NCBI GenBank assembly: GCA_004794655.1
Contig: SMMW01000147.1
Location: 1,424,001 to 1,488,000, forward strand
Source of the DNA: Marisa cornuarietis
Taxonomy: Eukaryota > Mollusca > Gastropoda > Architaenioglossa > Ampullariidae
Direction of reading: 5' to 3'
DNA length: 64,000 nucleotides
Part shown: positions 1 through 12,901 of the stretch, piece after piece
How the letters are laid out: every line of letters begins with the position of its first letter
Position numbering within the stretch: the stretch's first letter is position 1
Notes under the pieces: generated by a model
What the model was told of the DNA's origin: nothing
The model's input: only the letters and a program-made list of their open reading frames with translations
The model's database searches: none
Translations under genes and position numbers: made by a program

Positions 1-94
1 ATCTTGTACCTTCTCTTACATAAAATGACCTCTTATTACTTTCGGATTTGACAAATAGGTCTACAAAATAACTTATGTTAGCAGCGTGACTAAC
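1..94 (-). other. Start of the first coding-region intron of the DUOXA-like gene
   Basis: These bases follow the donor at 94-89 on the minus strand. They are AT-rich and contain no further DUOXA-like coding; the next exon lies outside the window. Confidence 0.6.
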
Positions 95-256
95 CTCTCG
101 TCCTCTGATGCCCAGGGTGGAGATGAGGGTGGCCACAGCGATGAGGATACAAAAGTAAGTAACGACGACCAGTGGGATGTCGACAGTGACCGCCGTCCTG
201 TTGTTACCGTACCACGTAAAGCCATAGTGGTTCCTAAAAGCTCCAAACCACGACAT
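95..256 (-). CDS. DUOXA: DUOXA-like dual oxidase maturation factor, first coding exon (gene partial)
   Basis: Read on the minus strand from the ATG at 256-254, this exon gives 54 residues in phase 0 and ends at a GT donor (gttagt, 94-89) directly after codon GRE. The product starts MSWFGAFRNHYGF, has an NRTAVTVDIPLV stretch with an N-glycosylation sequon, then a hydrophobic helix (about residues 28-48) and ends in LGIRGRE. A WF-AFR start, an NRT-VT-D motif and a membrane helix closing in GIRG are hallmarks, as I recall them, of the DUOXA/NIP/mol family. An in-frame TAA lies 15 nt upstream of the ATG, so this is the natural start. A weak acceptor-like cacag abuts the ATG, so an upstream 5'UTR exon is possible. 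DUOXA proteins are ER and plasma-membrane partners needed for DUOX exit from the ER. The remaining exons lie left of position 1. The identification rests on motif memory; no search was run. Confidence 0.82.
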
Positions 257-3200
257 CCTGTGCAAACATTAGCCACCCGCATTACGTGAACCGTTTCATT
301 CTTTGAGTTACCAAGTAGTCGCATCCATAATTCTCTCTCTCCCTCCCACTCCATCCAACACCCTAAAAATGTTTTACACGCGTAGCACTGCTATTAATAA
401 CTCGGGGTAGTGCTAATAGGATATCATGATCGACAGGACAATTATCACTTTTCATTTTTCTCTAAAAAGAGAACCCCGCAACTCTGTTTAGGCCATTTCC
501 CACCTGCATGATGTGTGATGTTTGATGCAAAACAAACGACTCAAGCAAGTTTCACTGAGTCAAACAAACAACAAACAGGTTAAGTTTCATTACAGAGGTT
601 CATACGGAGGACTGGCAGCACGTCCATAAGAGTCTGCCTCACCAGTCTCTCCAGAAAGACAGAGATAATTCGTAGTAGAAGCGTTTACCGGATGGGTCTC
701 GATAATTAAAGCTCCGCTCACTAACATCGGGAACTGATAAACCTCATCAGTCGAAATCAACTCATCCTCCCATGCCGAAGGGCCCGTCGCGAGCAAATCA
801 CAATGTCAACAGCAGTGATGAAACGAGGGTCGGAGAGGAAGGAGTCGTGCAAAGGAATATGGGGTGAGAAGGGAAGGGGTAGAAGTGCCTCTGTTGCATG
901 ACAAGCAGAGGCTCCGGGCCAAAGCGCCTACTTGTATTTAGCGGTATCAATTATAATTCTGGACATCAACTCAGGCTCCTGTCAACACTCGTTCTCAGGC
1001 ATAAGCGAGGGAGGCATGAAAAGAAAGGTGAAGGGTCAAAAGGAGCACGGAGTGGGTGGGTGGGGGGAACGAAGGGATCGAGGGCAATTATTTGCAACTG
1101 GATTTTTCGCAGAGTGAGAACAAAGGGAACTACATGACATTAGATGTGTGAACCGACTGAAAGCTATACACACAGTGGAGAGAGGAACAGAGAGAAAGAT
1201 AGACATGGTGGGAGGGGTGGGAATAACGATACAGTGCGACCGAAAGAGACGGATAGACTGACAGGACAAGCAGCTAGGGAGAGAGATCGTGACTAGCCAA
1301 CGTGTAGTTTGTGAAGGTTTTATAGGTTTGCAAAAACTTCTTAATAATATACGAACACAATTAGAGATATTCACAGAAATGAAGTGCGGTAGGTAGAAGA
1401 AACTATGACATGGGGGATGAACACTCGTGAAGGCCGACAGATGATTGCAAGATTTTCTTTTTAAGGGAGTCAGGCAAAAGAAAAAAAAAGAAAAAGAAAA
1501 GAGAACATTTTTTGCATATTCCTAAGCGTTTACAGGTGGTGTTTATGTATCTGAGATGTGGAAAGTCACAAACATGTTCACTAAGCCGATGAATTGCAAT
1601 AAAGACTTCGTATAAATTTTAATCATAGTGGTTACCACAGCAACGCCTTAAACCTGTCCTGGATTGAGGCTCTAATGGGTCTCCGACCATATGATTCAAA
1701 ACAACATACGGGGTCATATTAGTTGGTGGTTGGTTGGGGGACTTGAGCTTGTGGATTCTGATCTCCTTCTTTCATCCCCCCCCCTTTCTTAATCTCCCCT
1801 TCTTTCTCTCTGCCTCTCAAGCATGCACACGCGCTAGCATGCACTCGTCACAAATACTACACACACATAAATAGACACATATCATACACACTAACAGACA
1901 TCTCTCTCTCTCTCTCTGATTCACATAGGTATGAGAGATGCACTTATACAATTTAGACTAGGGGTTTCTAATTTAAGCTCTCACGGGCTTCGCTACAGCT
2001 GTGACAACAGTAGAAGCACTAAGTGCTCTTTCTGTATAGAGGAAGAAAAATAAATGCATTTCTTATTTATCTGTCCCATATATTTTGATTTATGACAAGA
2101 TCACATTCCCAGAAAATTCTATTAATTTCACATTTTCGGTTCAGCCTTTTAATGTCAGATAACCATACTAGAATAACCACCAGCTCAGCCACATATATAT
2201 CTGTAGAGCTTTAGATTTGTGAGAAAAACTTCTAAAGAGTTGATTTCACTCTCTTCACTCTTGTGAAAATTTTTGAAGTTATGAAGTGTATTAGTTTATG
2301 TTTTTTTTTGGTTTTTTTTCCAGTCTATGAAGATGTTAGATGATGTTTGCTGTTGTCCTTGTTCACTTTCCCCTTGAAATGGGCTCGAGCCTACTCAATA
2401 CAAGTTCCAGTTCTCTCTCTCTCACACACTTTTACTCTTCCCCCTTCTTCCTTCCCTTCCTTTATTTTTTGCTGCGGACACAGCTGCTGCTACTAATTCC
2501 ACACCTTGCTGTTGTTACTGGAAAGAGCAACAACCTTGATGAAGAAGAAGATATTGTGGCATCTTTGGTGTTGGGTTTGGTCTGTATAATATACATATAC
2601 ATATTGTGTACGGGCAGTACTTCTTTCCACTGTGAAGCCCTACTGGTGCCCTCGTGAGCGTCCTGTTTCAGGGTTAGAAACCTCAAAAATGGGAGACGAG
2701 TTATCCACAAAAGTTTCATCAGTCTTCTTTGTAACGTCATATGTGCCCCCCTCCCGCCAAAAACCGTTTTCAGATGGACAGTAGATAAAAGCTAAAGGGA
2801 TGCAATAAAGCGGCTCAACACATTCAGGCCCGTATTCGCCTCAAAGGCACACAATGCGTCACCGCAAACTAAAAAAATAAAACTATTCCCATTGCTTGTC
2901 ATAAAACAAAATCATAACCGCTACCGCCAGGACTGAACGTTTATAGTTCTTTCTCAGGTCTGCATATATGCATTGACAAAAAGAAGACAAAATCTTAACA
3001 GCAGGACTTGTTTCCATGGGAAGAAGAAGGGTGTGGTGATTATGTAAAGGAGGGAAACTAAATGTAAGAGTTGTCCGGCCTTGGAGGCGGTAGGGGGATA
3101 AAGATTCAGACAGACAGACAGACAGACAGACGGACGGAAATAGCATGGCTAGCAGGCGCATAAACAGATAAACGAATATACAGTCACGGTTGAACAAAGA

Positions 3201-6200
3201 CGATCTGAAACAGATGAACAAAGAGATAGAGAAGAGGGAGAAAAAGAACAAAGCAAAACCAAAACAAAAATAGAAAGCGGGGAGAGACAAAGACTCTTTA
3301 AAGGAGAAGAGGCAAACATGAAAAATGACTCAACAGACAAGCAGACGGACAAGTAGACTTACCCATGAAAGAAACCGTGCTCCCTGATTACATCGCCACT
3401 CATTTTCTCCAAAACGAGGCTAACACACATGAACACGAGGCTCGCCTGAAAGTATTCTAGACACGCCTGTAACGTAATCCTCTCCAAAAGCACGAGCTCT
3501 ACATGCGGAGTGGAACTGGCTGGCCAGGCTAGCAGCCACCAACAGGATGCACAACCAGCAGCATCCGCGATACCTTCCTATCAGACTGACGTCACTAGCC
3601 CCGCATGCCGGGAAACTGTCTTTCTCTGGGGGAAAACACATTCATTTTTTCCCCAACACGCTTTGGGGAGCAGCTATCATCTACGACGCTTGACTCGCTG
3701 CTTTCGAAGCAAATGTTTCGCATTTCTCGTCTGCTGAATCAGTTGTCAATAGATAAAAATACGCTCGTGAGCTGGAAACATTTCAACGGGCAGTCCCGAA
3801 CAAGCTTTTCGAGTTCCTACAAAGCGAAAGTCTTTCAGTTCCTGTAGTCGAGCTGCCGTAGCTCGTTGTCGGTGTTCATTGAATACAGAAGGCGCACTTT
3901 ACGGTCATGAAGCGCCTACAGAGGCGTCGCTGTGAAACCCACTTCCTCCGACAAAACACGTGTCGCTTGAAAAAGTGCTTTGATATTAACATGGCTGCAC
4001 CCTGCGCGTGAAAAATGAGGCAGACAAACAAGAGCTTTCGTGTTACGGCATGCGGATGTCTTATCACTGGTTTCCAGTTGCTGGATGCCTTGCCTTGGCG
4101 CTTCCAAAACTAACAAACACTTGCTGTGTGCTTGCCCGAACTATCGTTTTACAGCGTCACTTTCACGAGTCCCCCCACCTTTCCAAAACTGATAATTGTT
4201 TAGAGTTGATGTAAAAAAAAAACCCCAGTTTTCTATGACTCTCTGGAACTATCAGGACGAGGTCCAATCTTTTTTCCGCTTTTTTCTCCACTGCCTTGTG
4301 TCTAGTTTTTTCACGAACCGGCTTGACACTTGAAAGGGTTTGCTGTTTATCTTAACTGGGGACAAGGTGAAAGTTCTGGAACAAGAGGAGCGGTGTTTGA
4401 ACCAAACAAGCACCATGACACAAACCCCTTCTTCCTTTTAGTGCAGTATAGTCATCACCAGTTAGCAGACGTGAGTTCATGTCAGTTCATCCTAAATTAG
4501 GCGTAGGGTTTGACCTCACCACCTTGCAAAAAAAAAAAAAAAAAAAAACTAAAAGGGAATAATGCGTTATGCAAACATTAGAAGCAGAGAAAGCTTCTTG
4601 TAGCGAAATCTACACTTTTCGTAAGAATTATTGCTAATAACACTAGTTTGTCGTTTGAACACTCCAATAGTCATTGTTAGTATTGGTTCTGTTTTCTTCT
4701 ATACTTTTCTTGCTTTCTTTTATCTTTCGTTTGCTCATTTTTTTTCTTTCCTCCGCTTGATTAGAGAACACTTCAATATTTTAGTTCAGACAAATTCATT
4801 AAGATTTGAAATCCCCTTTATTAGGGGCAATCACTTTCAGATTCAGTTGTATCCGATGTCTCATGCGATTTCAATTGTTTGTAATAGGCCCCGTTCAGAA
4901 GCTAATTTCTTCTTTGGCGTGGCTTACACATACTCTCCTAGATTAAGGGAAACTTCCTCCTGAGTTTTTATATACTGCACAGCTGGAGTAAATATCTTCA
5001 TTTCAGGATGTTATTTCCTTCATCCAATTTGTAGTATCTTTCCTCCTACCCATTCACCTTCAGGCAAACAGAAGGGAAACTGCAGCAGATATGGCAATGT
5101 TCCAGCGTCACTCCTTGCTTTGACCCGGTGTTGACTCTAGAAGCTCAGAGGAGTGAGCGGTGCGCAGGGTTGAAGCCACCAGCCGTAAATACCATTTCCC
5201 ACAGACATGCATCACGTGTCTGAAGGATGCCTATACCGCAGCAAGTTGCTCCTGGAATGTCCAGCACTTTTGTGGAATCATTGTGTGTGATTATTTGTGT
5301 CCTACACCATAAGCCATTTACATCAGTAATGACTTATAACACTACAAGCCACACACGTAGTTTTATGCGAGTGAAGGAGCATTGTTGTCTCCGTTATCAA
5401 CAAACCTTTCAAATTTTTGTTTAACTCCTTTTCTTCGAGAACGGAATGAGGTTAATTAATGGCCGGTGTTTGGTTTTCAGTGATGATCGCATCCCATCTA
5501 CAAACCGCAGCAGCAATTTCACGTCTCCTCTTTCCCGACACCAACAAGAAAGTGGAGACAAGACATGCTAGAAAGAAGTCACTACCTCGTCTTCTCTCTA
5601 ACACAGTAGCAGCTGAACGGCTAGCTCCAAGCGAGAAGTTTGCTTGGGATATGACGATTCTTTTGCCTGAAAAATGTCGCATAAGCGTCATGTATTTGTC
5701 TTTCAGATGAGAATTGTGTGCTGTCGTTGTTTCTTAAGCCCTCGCCACACAGCGCGACCACTCCGCAAAAGGTCAGCGAGTCGATTTCATTGTTGGCGGA
5801 GACAACACAGTCGCAGCACGGCTGCACGTGGAAACATTCCAAACTCGTGTGTAACACCCCCTGCAAATGGTCCACAGCTCACGAAGCCCTCCACAGCCGA
5901 CAGTCTTAGTCTCCGGCGCGTGTGCAGGACACGGGAGTTCAAATCCCTCGGCCGTTACATCATCGGCTGGCCGCCCATTGACCTGACGTTCGGTACACTT
6001 GCGTGCAGACACTGGCGACCCCTGGTGGTCACCTCCCGCTGACTTCTTGCTGACGTCATGACCGGTGCACGGCTAGGACCCTATCATCGGCTGTATAGGC
6101 AGAAATCCCATGACGTCTGTTAGATTCTTCATAGCAGCCATGACGCAAAGCTAAGACTGCGAAGTAAGGAAGCTCGTTTTTGTTTTTAACTGCGTGTTGT

Positions 6201-7029
6201 TTTAAAACCTGCATTAGCTTCTACAAGAAAGTTATCCGCGGTTGTTCACACACACACAGACGACGATAAAACCGGAAGTTCCCATATCTACTGATGAAAA
6301 CATCGTTTGTTGGTGCGAACGGCTATGTAAAAGTCTGCCCCTGAAGTAAATCACTTTCGACTGAAGAGTTACTGACTCGGAAATAGATGGTTTTCCGCAC
6401 GTGAACGAAGAAGGAGCAGAGATCTCTCCCGGCAGGCGAGGTTCGCACGTGCTTTCCTTTTGCTGACGACATCCTGCCACCCTGCTGACTCATCTGCTTT
6501 ACTACTGCAAGAGGGAACACGAGATAAGGGGTGGGATGAGGAAGGAGATGGAGGGAGGAGGGAAGTCTGGGAGGTTTGAAGGCTCTGCGAGTACACATCA
6601 CCTGGCATCATTGCTGCAGGCAGCACAGACACACATCCGGAGTCTGGGACACGGGGCTTCCCCCTCCATGCCAGCCAAACTTTTGATTCAGCGTGTGAAC
6701 CGAGTGCCCCTGAAGCCGCAAGCACGCGCTGAAGCGCTTTCCTTTAACTAAGAGGAGCAGCAAAGGGTGAGGTCAGCTTGGTTCCGACAAAGTAAAGCTC
6801 GCATAGGAAAGCCTCCAAATCACTAGGAAAAGGGCCAGCGTTGTGCCTGTCTGTACACAGGAGACTGCCAAACAGGTATCCCCTGAAACTATTTTCTCTC
6901 CGCTAAGAAAACACTACACTCTCGTTACAGCTGCTGACAAAGCTTCCTAAATCATCATTCTTTTGAGATTTGTTAACATGTTCATGGTTAAAAACAAAAA
7001 AGGCATGTTTCTATGTATGTATGGATGAA

Positions 7030-7031
<2 letters not shown>
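257..7031. other. Spacer near DUOXA, no supported gene
   Basis: Open frames here are short and lack domain-like content. Visible are A- and T-runs, a GC-richer patch at 3460-3700 with a TGACGTCA at 3587-3594 and a minus-strand donor word (gtaagt at 3361-3356), another TGACGTCA at 6051-6058, and a tRNA B-box-like word (gagttcaaatccc) at about 5936 that may mark an old SINE. Confidence 0.6.
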
Positions 7032-7064
<33 letters not shown>

Positions 7065-7098
7065 ATGTGTGTATACATATACACACACACACACACAC
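7032..7098 (+). repeat. (TG)n-(CA)n inverted microsatellite
   Basis: A TG run (7032-7061) is followed after a short spacer by gtgtgtata-ca-tatacacac and a CA run to 7098. The two halves are complementary and could form a long hairpin. Confidence 0.85.
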
Positions 7099-9582
7099 GA
7101 TAAAATTTAGCACTTCATTGCACCACACCATCATAGTTTGTTGGCTATACCTTTTTAGAACTAAAGACTAAATGTTGCATAGCTGTGAACAGCTCTTTGA
7201 GATGTGTGATTTCCCACTCACTTCACAACTAACTAGACAGTTTCGCTGGTAACACTTTACATCTGTCGACAAGTTAAAAGAAAAAGTGTTGATGAAGTGT
7301 CGTGCCGCCTCAGCCTCAGTACTGTTTCTACAATCATCTGAATGGTCCTTACATCAAACACACCTGTGCTCTGAATCATAACCTGTGTTAACGCTGACTG
7401 AATACCCGCAATTTTTTGTCACCTTTTTTTTTAAAGCACGTCGTAGGGCCTTGTATTCCGTTGTTTAATCCAAACATTGCTCGAAAATATAGGTACAAAG
7501 AGGTGAAACACGTGTATTGCGTCCAAAGGCTCGGCTCGGTTTTCATGCATTAACATAATAATGTTGAAATTAAAAGGTAGAAATACTTTTTAACGTCTTG
7601 TGTACTGTTACTGGCATTTAGGTTTAAACATTTCTCACGATTTGCTTTTTTTTTTGGTCTGTTTTCAGAGCTAAATGTGTTTCTAGTGTGAGGAGCCTTC
7701 TGCAGTCTGTTTGCGAAGAGACAACAGTTAGAGACGGTAAGTGGGGGTGTGATGGAGATGGGGTCGGGACACAGCAGAGACCTTAAGTGGCGTGCTTTTA
7801 TTTTCGTGGGCATTATTTCTTGTTTGAGACTGAAGAAACACCTTAAACACAGGAGTTCATTTAATGGGCCAGGTCGCGGACAAGTGAGAGGTAAGGAAAG
7901 TTTGCTTGGCTCAGCGGTTAAGGGCACCTAATGAGTCAGATACAACAGGTAAATGGATCAGATTTACTGATGTAATCTGCTTGACGGTTCTATTGCAACA
8001 ACAGCTATGAATAGGACTAGCATCAGTCTCTCTCTTTGGGTACATATCGAAGAGAGATAGAGAGAGATTTTATATGTTTAAGTTCAGAAATAATTGAGTT
8101 ATATATCAAAGTCGGTGTTAAAATTCTCAGTAAGTAGTTGTTAGTCATTTATATTGACACGTCTCCTATGTTTTCATGTACTTATAACGTGTGATTATAT
8201 TCAATGATTTAAAGAGCAGACTTTCTCTGCCCCCCCCTTCCCCCCATCTGTCTCTCCTATTTTGCTATTCTTACTTGTTTGCTGCACAATCGTGTTGCTT
8301 GATAATATCTACAACTTCTTCAAAGCAGGATTAATCTGTATCAATCGATTAGCAGCATCTCTGTTCTCCTGTCTCTCAGCTGGTCTACTGACGCGCAATG
8401 TTTCATCTCACATGCTGTTAGAGGGCGAGGCATTTCGCAGCGGCCACCGAGCACTTTCCTGGCGCCTGCTAGCACGTCCACCGCGTACTGACTGCTCTTC
8501 CTCGCCAGCTGACCTCAAGCACCGCGTTTTAACCCCAGTCACCCTCGGCTTCCGCTTTCCTGGGTCCTAGCGCGTGCACGGGTCGTGTTGGGACGGAGTC
8601 TGTATGCGTCGATGTCGCTACGGCGTTTGATCATTGCGAGTTGCCACCCTTCATGCATTTTGTGAGTTAAACGGGGAGTAAAGTGATCAGAAGGTGAATG
8701 TGTGGAACCACTTGATGATATGAAAGAATCTCTCAGCAACAATGACAGACCGTCGGTCATTCATGACCGTTGGCTAGACCTCGATAACTTGTTTCGACAA
8801 AGTGTGTTGAGACGAAAACAAATGTAGTCCTCGTTGTGGATACTTCTGGTTAATTTTTACCCAAAGTTGTGTTTGACTGTACGGTAGTTTCTTTAAACCG
8901 TCATCATTTTTTTTTCATTAACCTCATCATCATGGTCTTTTGTAGACAAAACGGTACAGTAGGAAGAGAGGTAATGTAGAAATAAGAAGGTTCTGTAGCT
9001 TCCAGCCACCTGCCATCTGTTTAAGTAAAGCTCTGATGAAAGTGAATCAAATTATAAATTTGTGTGGAAAAGTGAGAGTTGTAGGGAGCTCATTCGGCGT
9101 GCACTCCAAGCGAGCGTCCAGCTAAGGAACTGCTCTTGCTGCAGTTTATCTCGGTGTATCAATGGTGCAGCGATGTTGTTAGAACCCGTGCAGAATATTT
9201 GCTGTGGGTCAACAGACAAGACAACAGTGTTTGCCCACGCCTGACCCCATGAAAGTGAAGTGGGTGTGTTTATGCTGAAACAGAAACAAAAACAAGAGTG
9301 GAAACCGCCTACGGGAACAAAAAAAAAAAAAAAGCTCAACACGAAATTGTAACGCCCTTATTGCGGGGGCTTGTGGAGACTCGGCAATGGTCCTGGACAC
9401 AAACACACAATTCGCTGAGCAGGCAACTCCCAGTGGTTTGAAAGGCCTAAAGAATTTTATGTGCGGGGCATGAAGAGCAAAAAAGCGACAGACAAGCCGG
9501 TCAGTCCAGTGAAACCCCTCGTCAGCAACTTGCAAAACGGCCACAACTTAAAGAAGCTCTTTTAGTAAGCGTCGCTATACTA

Positions 9583-9860
9583 TAGGAAGGTACTGTGGAG
9601 ATGTAGGTACAGTAGGAAGTGAGGTACTGTAGAAATAGGTAGGTGCTGTAGGAAAATAGATACTGCAGGAAGGGATAGAGTAAAGAGAAGCATTGTAAGA
9701 GGGTTGCAAGAACGGAGGCATTGCAGAGACTGGTACTGTAGGGAGGGAGGTGTTGTAGTTGGGTAGGTACTATAGAGAGAGATTGAGTGTAGAGAGGGAG
9801 GTATTGTCGGTAGTGTATCTCACATATGTAGGTACTGTAAAAGGAAAACGGACTGTTGTA
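9583..9860 (+). repeat. Degenerate short tandem repeat (ggtactgtagaaa-like)
   Basis: Words of the type ggtactgtag, ggtactatag, ggtgctgtag and ggtattgt recur about every 15-30 bp across the tract, mixed with purine-rich spacers. This suggests an old, decayed minisatellite. The open frame on the minus strand is rich in Tyr, Ser and Thr for the same reason and is not taken as a gene. Confidence 0.6.
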
Positions 9861-11475
9861 CAAAGGGAAGTGCCGAGGCTAATGGTTAGTACGCACAACT
9901 TTGTAGCAGAACATCTTTGTAACGGGACTGGACTATAGCTAGAAAACTGTCCCATGTCCACCCAGCATATGGCTTCATAATCTGGCAAGGGAGGTAAAGG
10001 ACTGTGGAAGTAGAGAGCCCCGCCTTTCTAATGTCAATCTCTAGATATGTTGAACCACTTACAGCGCGCTGTGAAAAGACAAGTAGGCTATGGGACCCTT
10101 TTCTTAAATACTGTGCGGTGTTTTCGACCTACCAAACATCGAAAGATTCAAAACCAACAGACTTTAGTTTCACGTGCGACTGGGGGGGACCCTTACCTAT
10201 ATCAATTGATCACTTATACATCGCACATGTAACCCCCCCCCCAAAAAAAAAAAACAACAAAAAAAACCAAAAGAGAGTAGCGAGGTTTGCGCCAAACAGA
10301 TTGCTTTCATGGTCGGGTATGTTCTAAACAGGAAGGAAATACCAGCTATCCATCTAAAAACCACCAACAGTAACTAGAAGAAACTCCGCAATTTGCACTT
10401 AACCATTTGTAACAAAATAGGTATTTCTGGGTAGCTCTTTTTCTTCCGCCATGTACTATCCTTTGACAGGGATCTGACTCGTGTTATGACAGAATGCGAG
10501 GTTGTATGAGGTTATCCTTCAGGGTAAAAAAAGTATTCATCAGTGTCATGAATCTCATGCCAACGTTCCTCGCCTCCCTTTTGCTACATTTCCAAAAGAA
10601 ATTGTAATGGGGAGGAAGTAGAATTTTTTTCTTCTCAAAGTTTCTTCTTGTAGCCTCCCTTGTATCGATGACTGTACTGATGCCGTCTGGTCTTGTTATT
10701 GTTTGTTTTGTTTTTTCAAGCTTATTTTCGTGCAAGCAGGCCGAAGAGGGGTAGGATGCCGGTTGTCATAGATCCAGGACATTTTTCTAGAAGATAGAGT
10801 GACCACGTTCATTCATTCTAAAGTATTTTAATTTCATATTTTTATGCTATAGATTTTTGCTTTGTTTCGTTTTTAAAATAATTTAATTTCAATCGGAAAA
10901 TTCTATCTGAGGCAGATTTATTTTTCAAAAGTAGTGTCTTACACTGGTTACCTCACACACCGCTTGCTATAAAGTTGATCTCGGCCAGTCTCTAGATCAT
11001 TATTCACACCTGGCGTTATGTCACCTGGCAGTCTGCGATTCCACCTGTCAAGGGGCGGGCGTTGTGCCACCAAACGATCGTCGTAGGCCGCAGGTAAATT
11101 TCATCCTACCGTGACGTGGCAGGTAAATTTCAATTTCATCGTTAGCATCAAGGTAAACGCTGCCGAAGTCAGCAGGTCCTTTCTCGCCTCGCTAGTCGTT
11201 GATCCCTCTAATGAGACAACTGATGACATTTGGACAAGTCAGCGCTTTTAGCAATGGCTTGTCAATGGCGGCCCCTTTCTATCTGCACTTCTTTCTGTCT
11301 GTGTGCACGCACTCGTTTTTTCTCTTTCTCTCTTGCTCTCCTTTCTCTCTTTCTATGTAACGCATCTGTCGAGAACTCTCTTTCCGTCTAAATTAGACTT
11401 CGAAGATATAAATCGCGGGGATAAATTAAAAAGACTTTATAGCTTGAATGACCAGGCAGGACGTTCACAACTACT

Positions 11476-11573
<98 letters not shown>
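11476..11573 (+). repeat. Compound (TATC)n(TGA)n microsatellite
   Basis: About 12 TATC units run to 11525, followed directly by about 16 GAT/TGA units to 11573. Confidence 0.95.
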
Positions 11574-11574
<1 letters not shown>

Positions 11575-12858
11575 AATGTAGCCAAATTACTTGTATATTT
11601 ATAACGTATTAAGAATATATATATATATAGAGAGAGAAATTGCATCGAATGTGCACAATTCTGTCTAAAAGAACGCACAGTGAAATTACACTCATTAATT
11701 GTAAAGACAGAGCACGAGAAATTTAGCTTTGGGGTGAAGTTTTAATAAAGAGATAATTAGAAAAAAAAGTTTGCTTGCAGTTAAATCTCTCACGCCCAAC
11801 GGTCCAGCCGGCTCCTAATTAATGACGTCAGCATCGACTGTACGTGAGCCATGAACGTGAACGTGAACTTCCTTCATCGCTCACGTCACTAAATAAGTCG
11901 CATTCTTACGGCAATTCACGTTAGATTAGAGAATATTAATAGTACGCCGACATTAATGATCTGAATGAATATATTTTCTTAATAGTAAGAAAAAATGCAA
12001 CAAATATTAATTCCCAAAATAACACAATCAAAGGATAAGTGACAATTGTGCTGAACTACCCGTGAGTGGAAACGTGTCAAAGAATGTGACAAGACTCGTG
12101 ACATGCAATCTCGGGTATAAACAAACCTAAAAGTCAATAAACACCTCAATGAAAGCATCAAACTAACCCGACCATCGAGCGAAAGGCCTTCAAGCCATAG
12201 AAACAGAAAACAACAAACGATTAACGTTTTGCTCCACTCACCTAAGAAATGAATGAGGGAAGAAAGGAGCAAATGAACAAACGAATAAGCGAGACCAGAC
12301 AGATGGACAGGAGAATGAGATGGCAGCAAAAAAGAAACGAGAAATAAAAGATGACATGAGAAAACATTAGTGCTTCTATTTCAAAAGTCGGATTCTCTGA
12401 TATTGTAGATTAACCTTTTTGTGTTTGATTTTTTTTATCGTTTAGCTTTTTCCTCACGAAGACAAGCGAAAGGGAATAAGCCTGAAGTGACAAACGGAAG
12501 ACCGAGAGGTAGACCCACAGACAACCGAGAAGCGCAAAGACACGTTGAAAATTGAAATGACAAAATGCTAGGAAGTCAATTAATGTTAGAAATAGATCGT
12601 GATGTCGCATGCAAGCAAACGTACGACGTGTAAACAAACAAGCACCCGTGCCGACAAACATCAGACGATTATCACGTGACACGAAACCCTCGTGACCCGT
12701 CGCCTGGGGGGTCGCAATTACATTACATCTTGGGGTGTGTCCTCATATTTAAGAAGTCGATCGTCTGCTGTTACTGACGGATTGCGGAACATGTCATTCA
12801 TCAATCAGTCGCTCCTGTGTCGAACAGGGAAATCCCTGATATCGCTGAGTTTAGCGAG

Positions 12859-12861
<3 letters not shown>

Positions 12862-12900
<39 letters not shown>
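12862..12900 (+). repeat. (TG)n microsatellite
   Basis: A perfect TG dinucleotide run of about 39 bp. Confidence 0.95.

Positions 12901-12901
<1 letters not shown>

Noticed and set aside
6369..6725. Minus-strand 118-codon open frame
   Set aside because: No domain, no splice context and a Ser/Pro-rich translation typical of a GC-richer noncoding patch.
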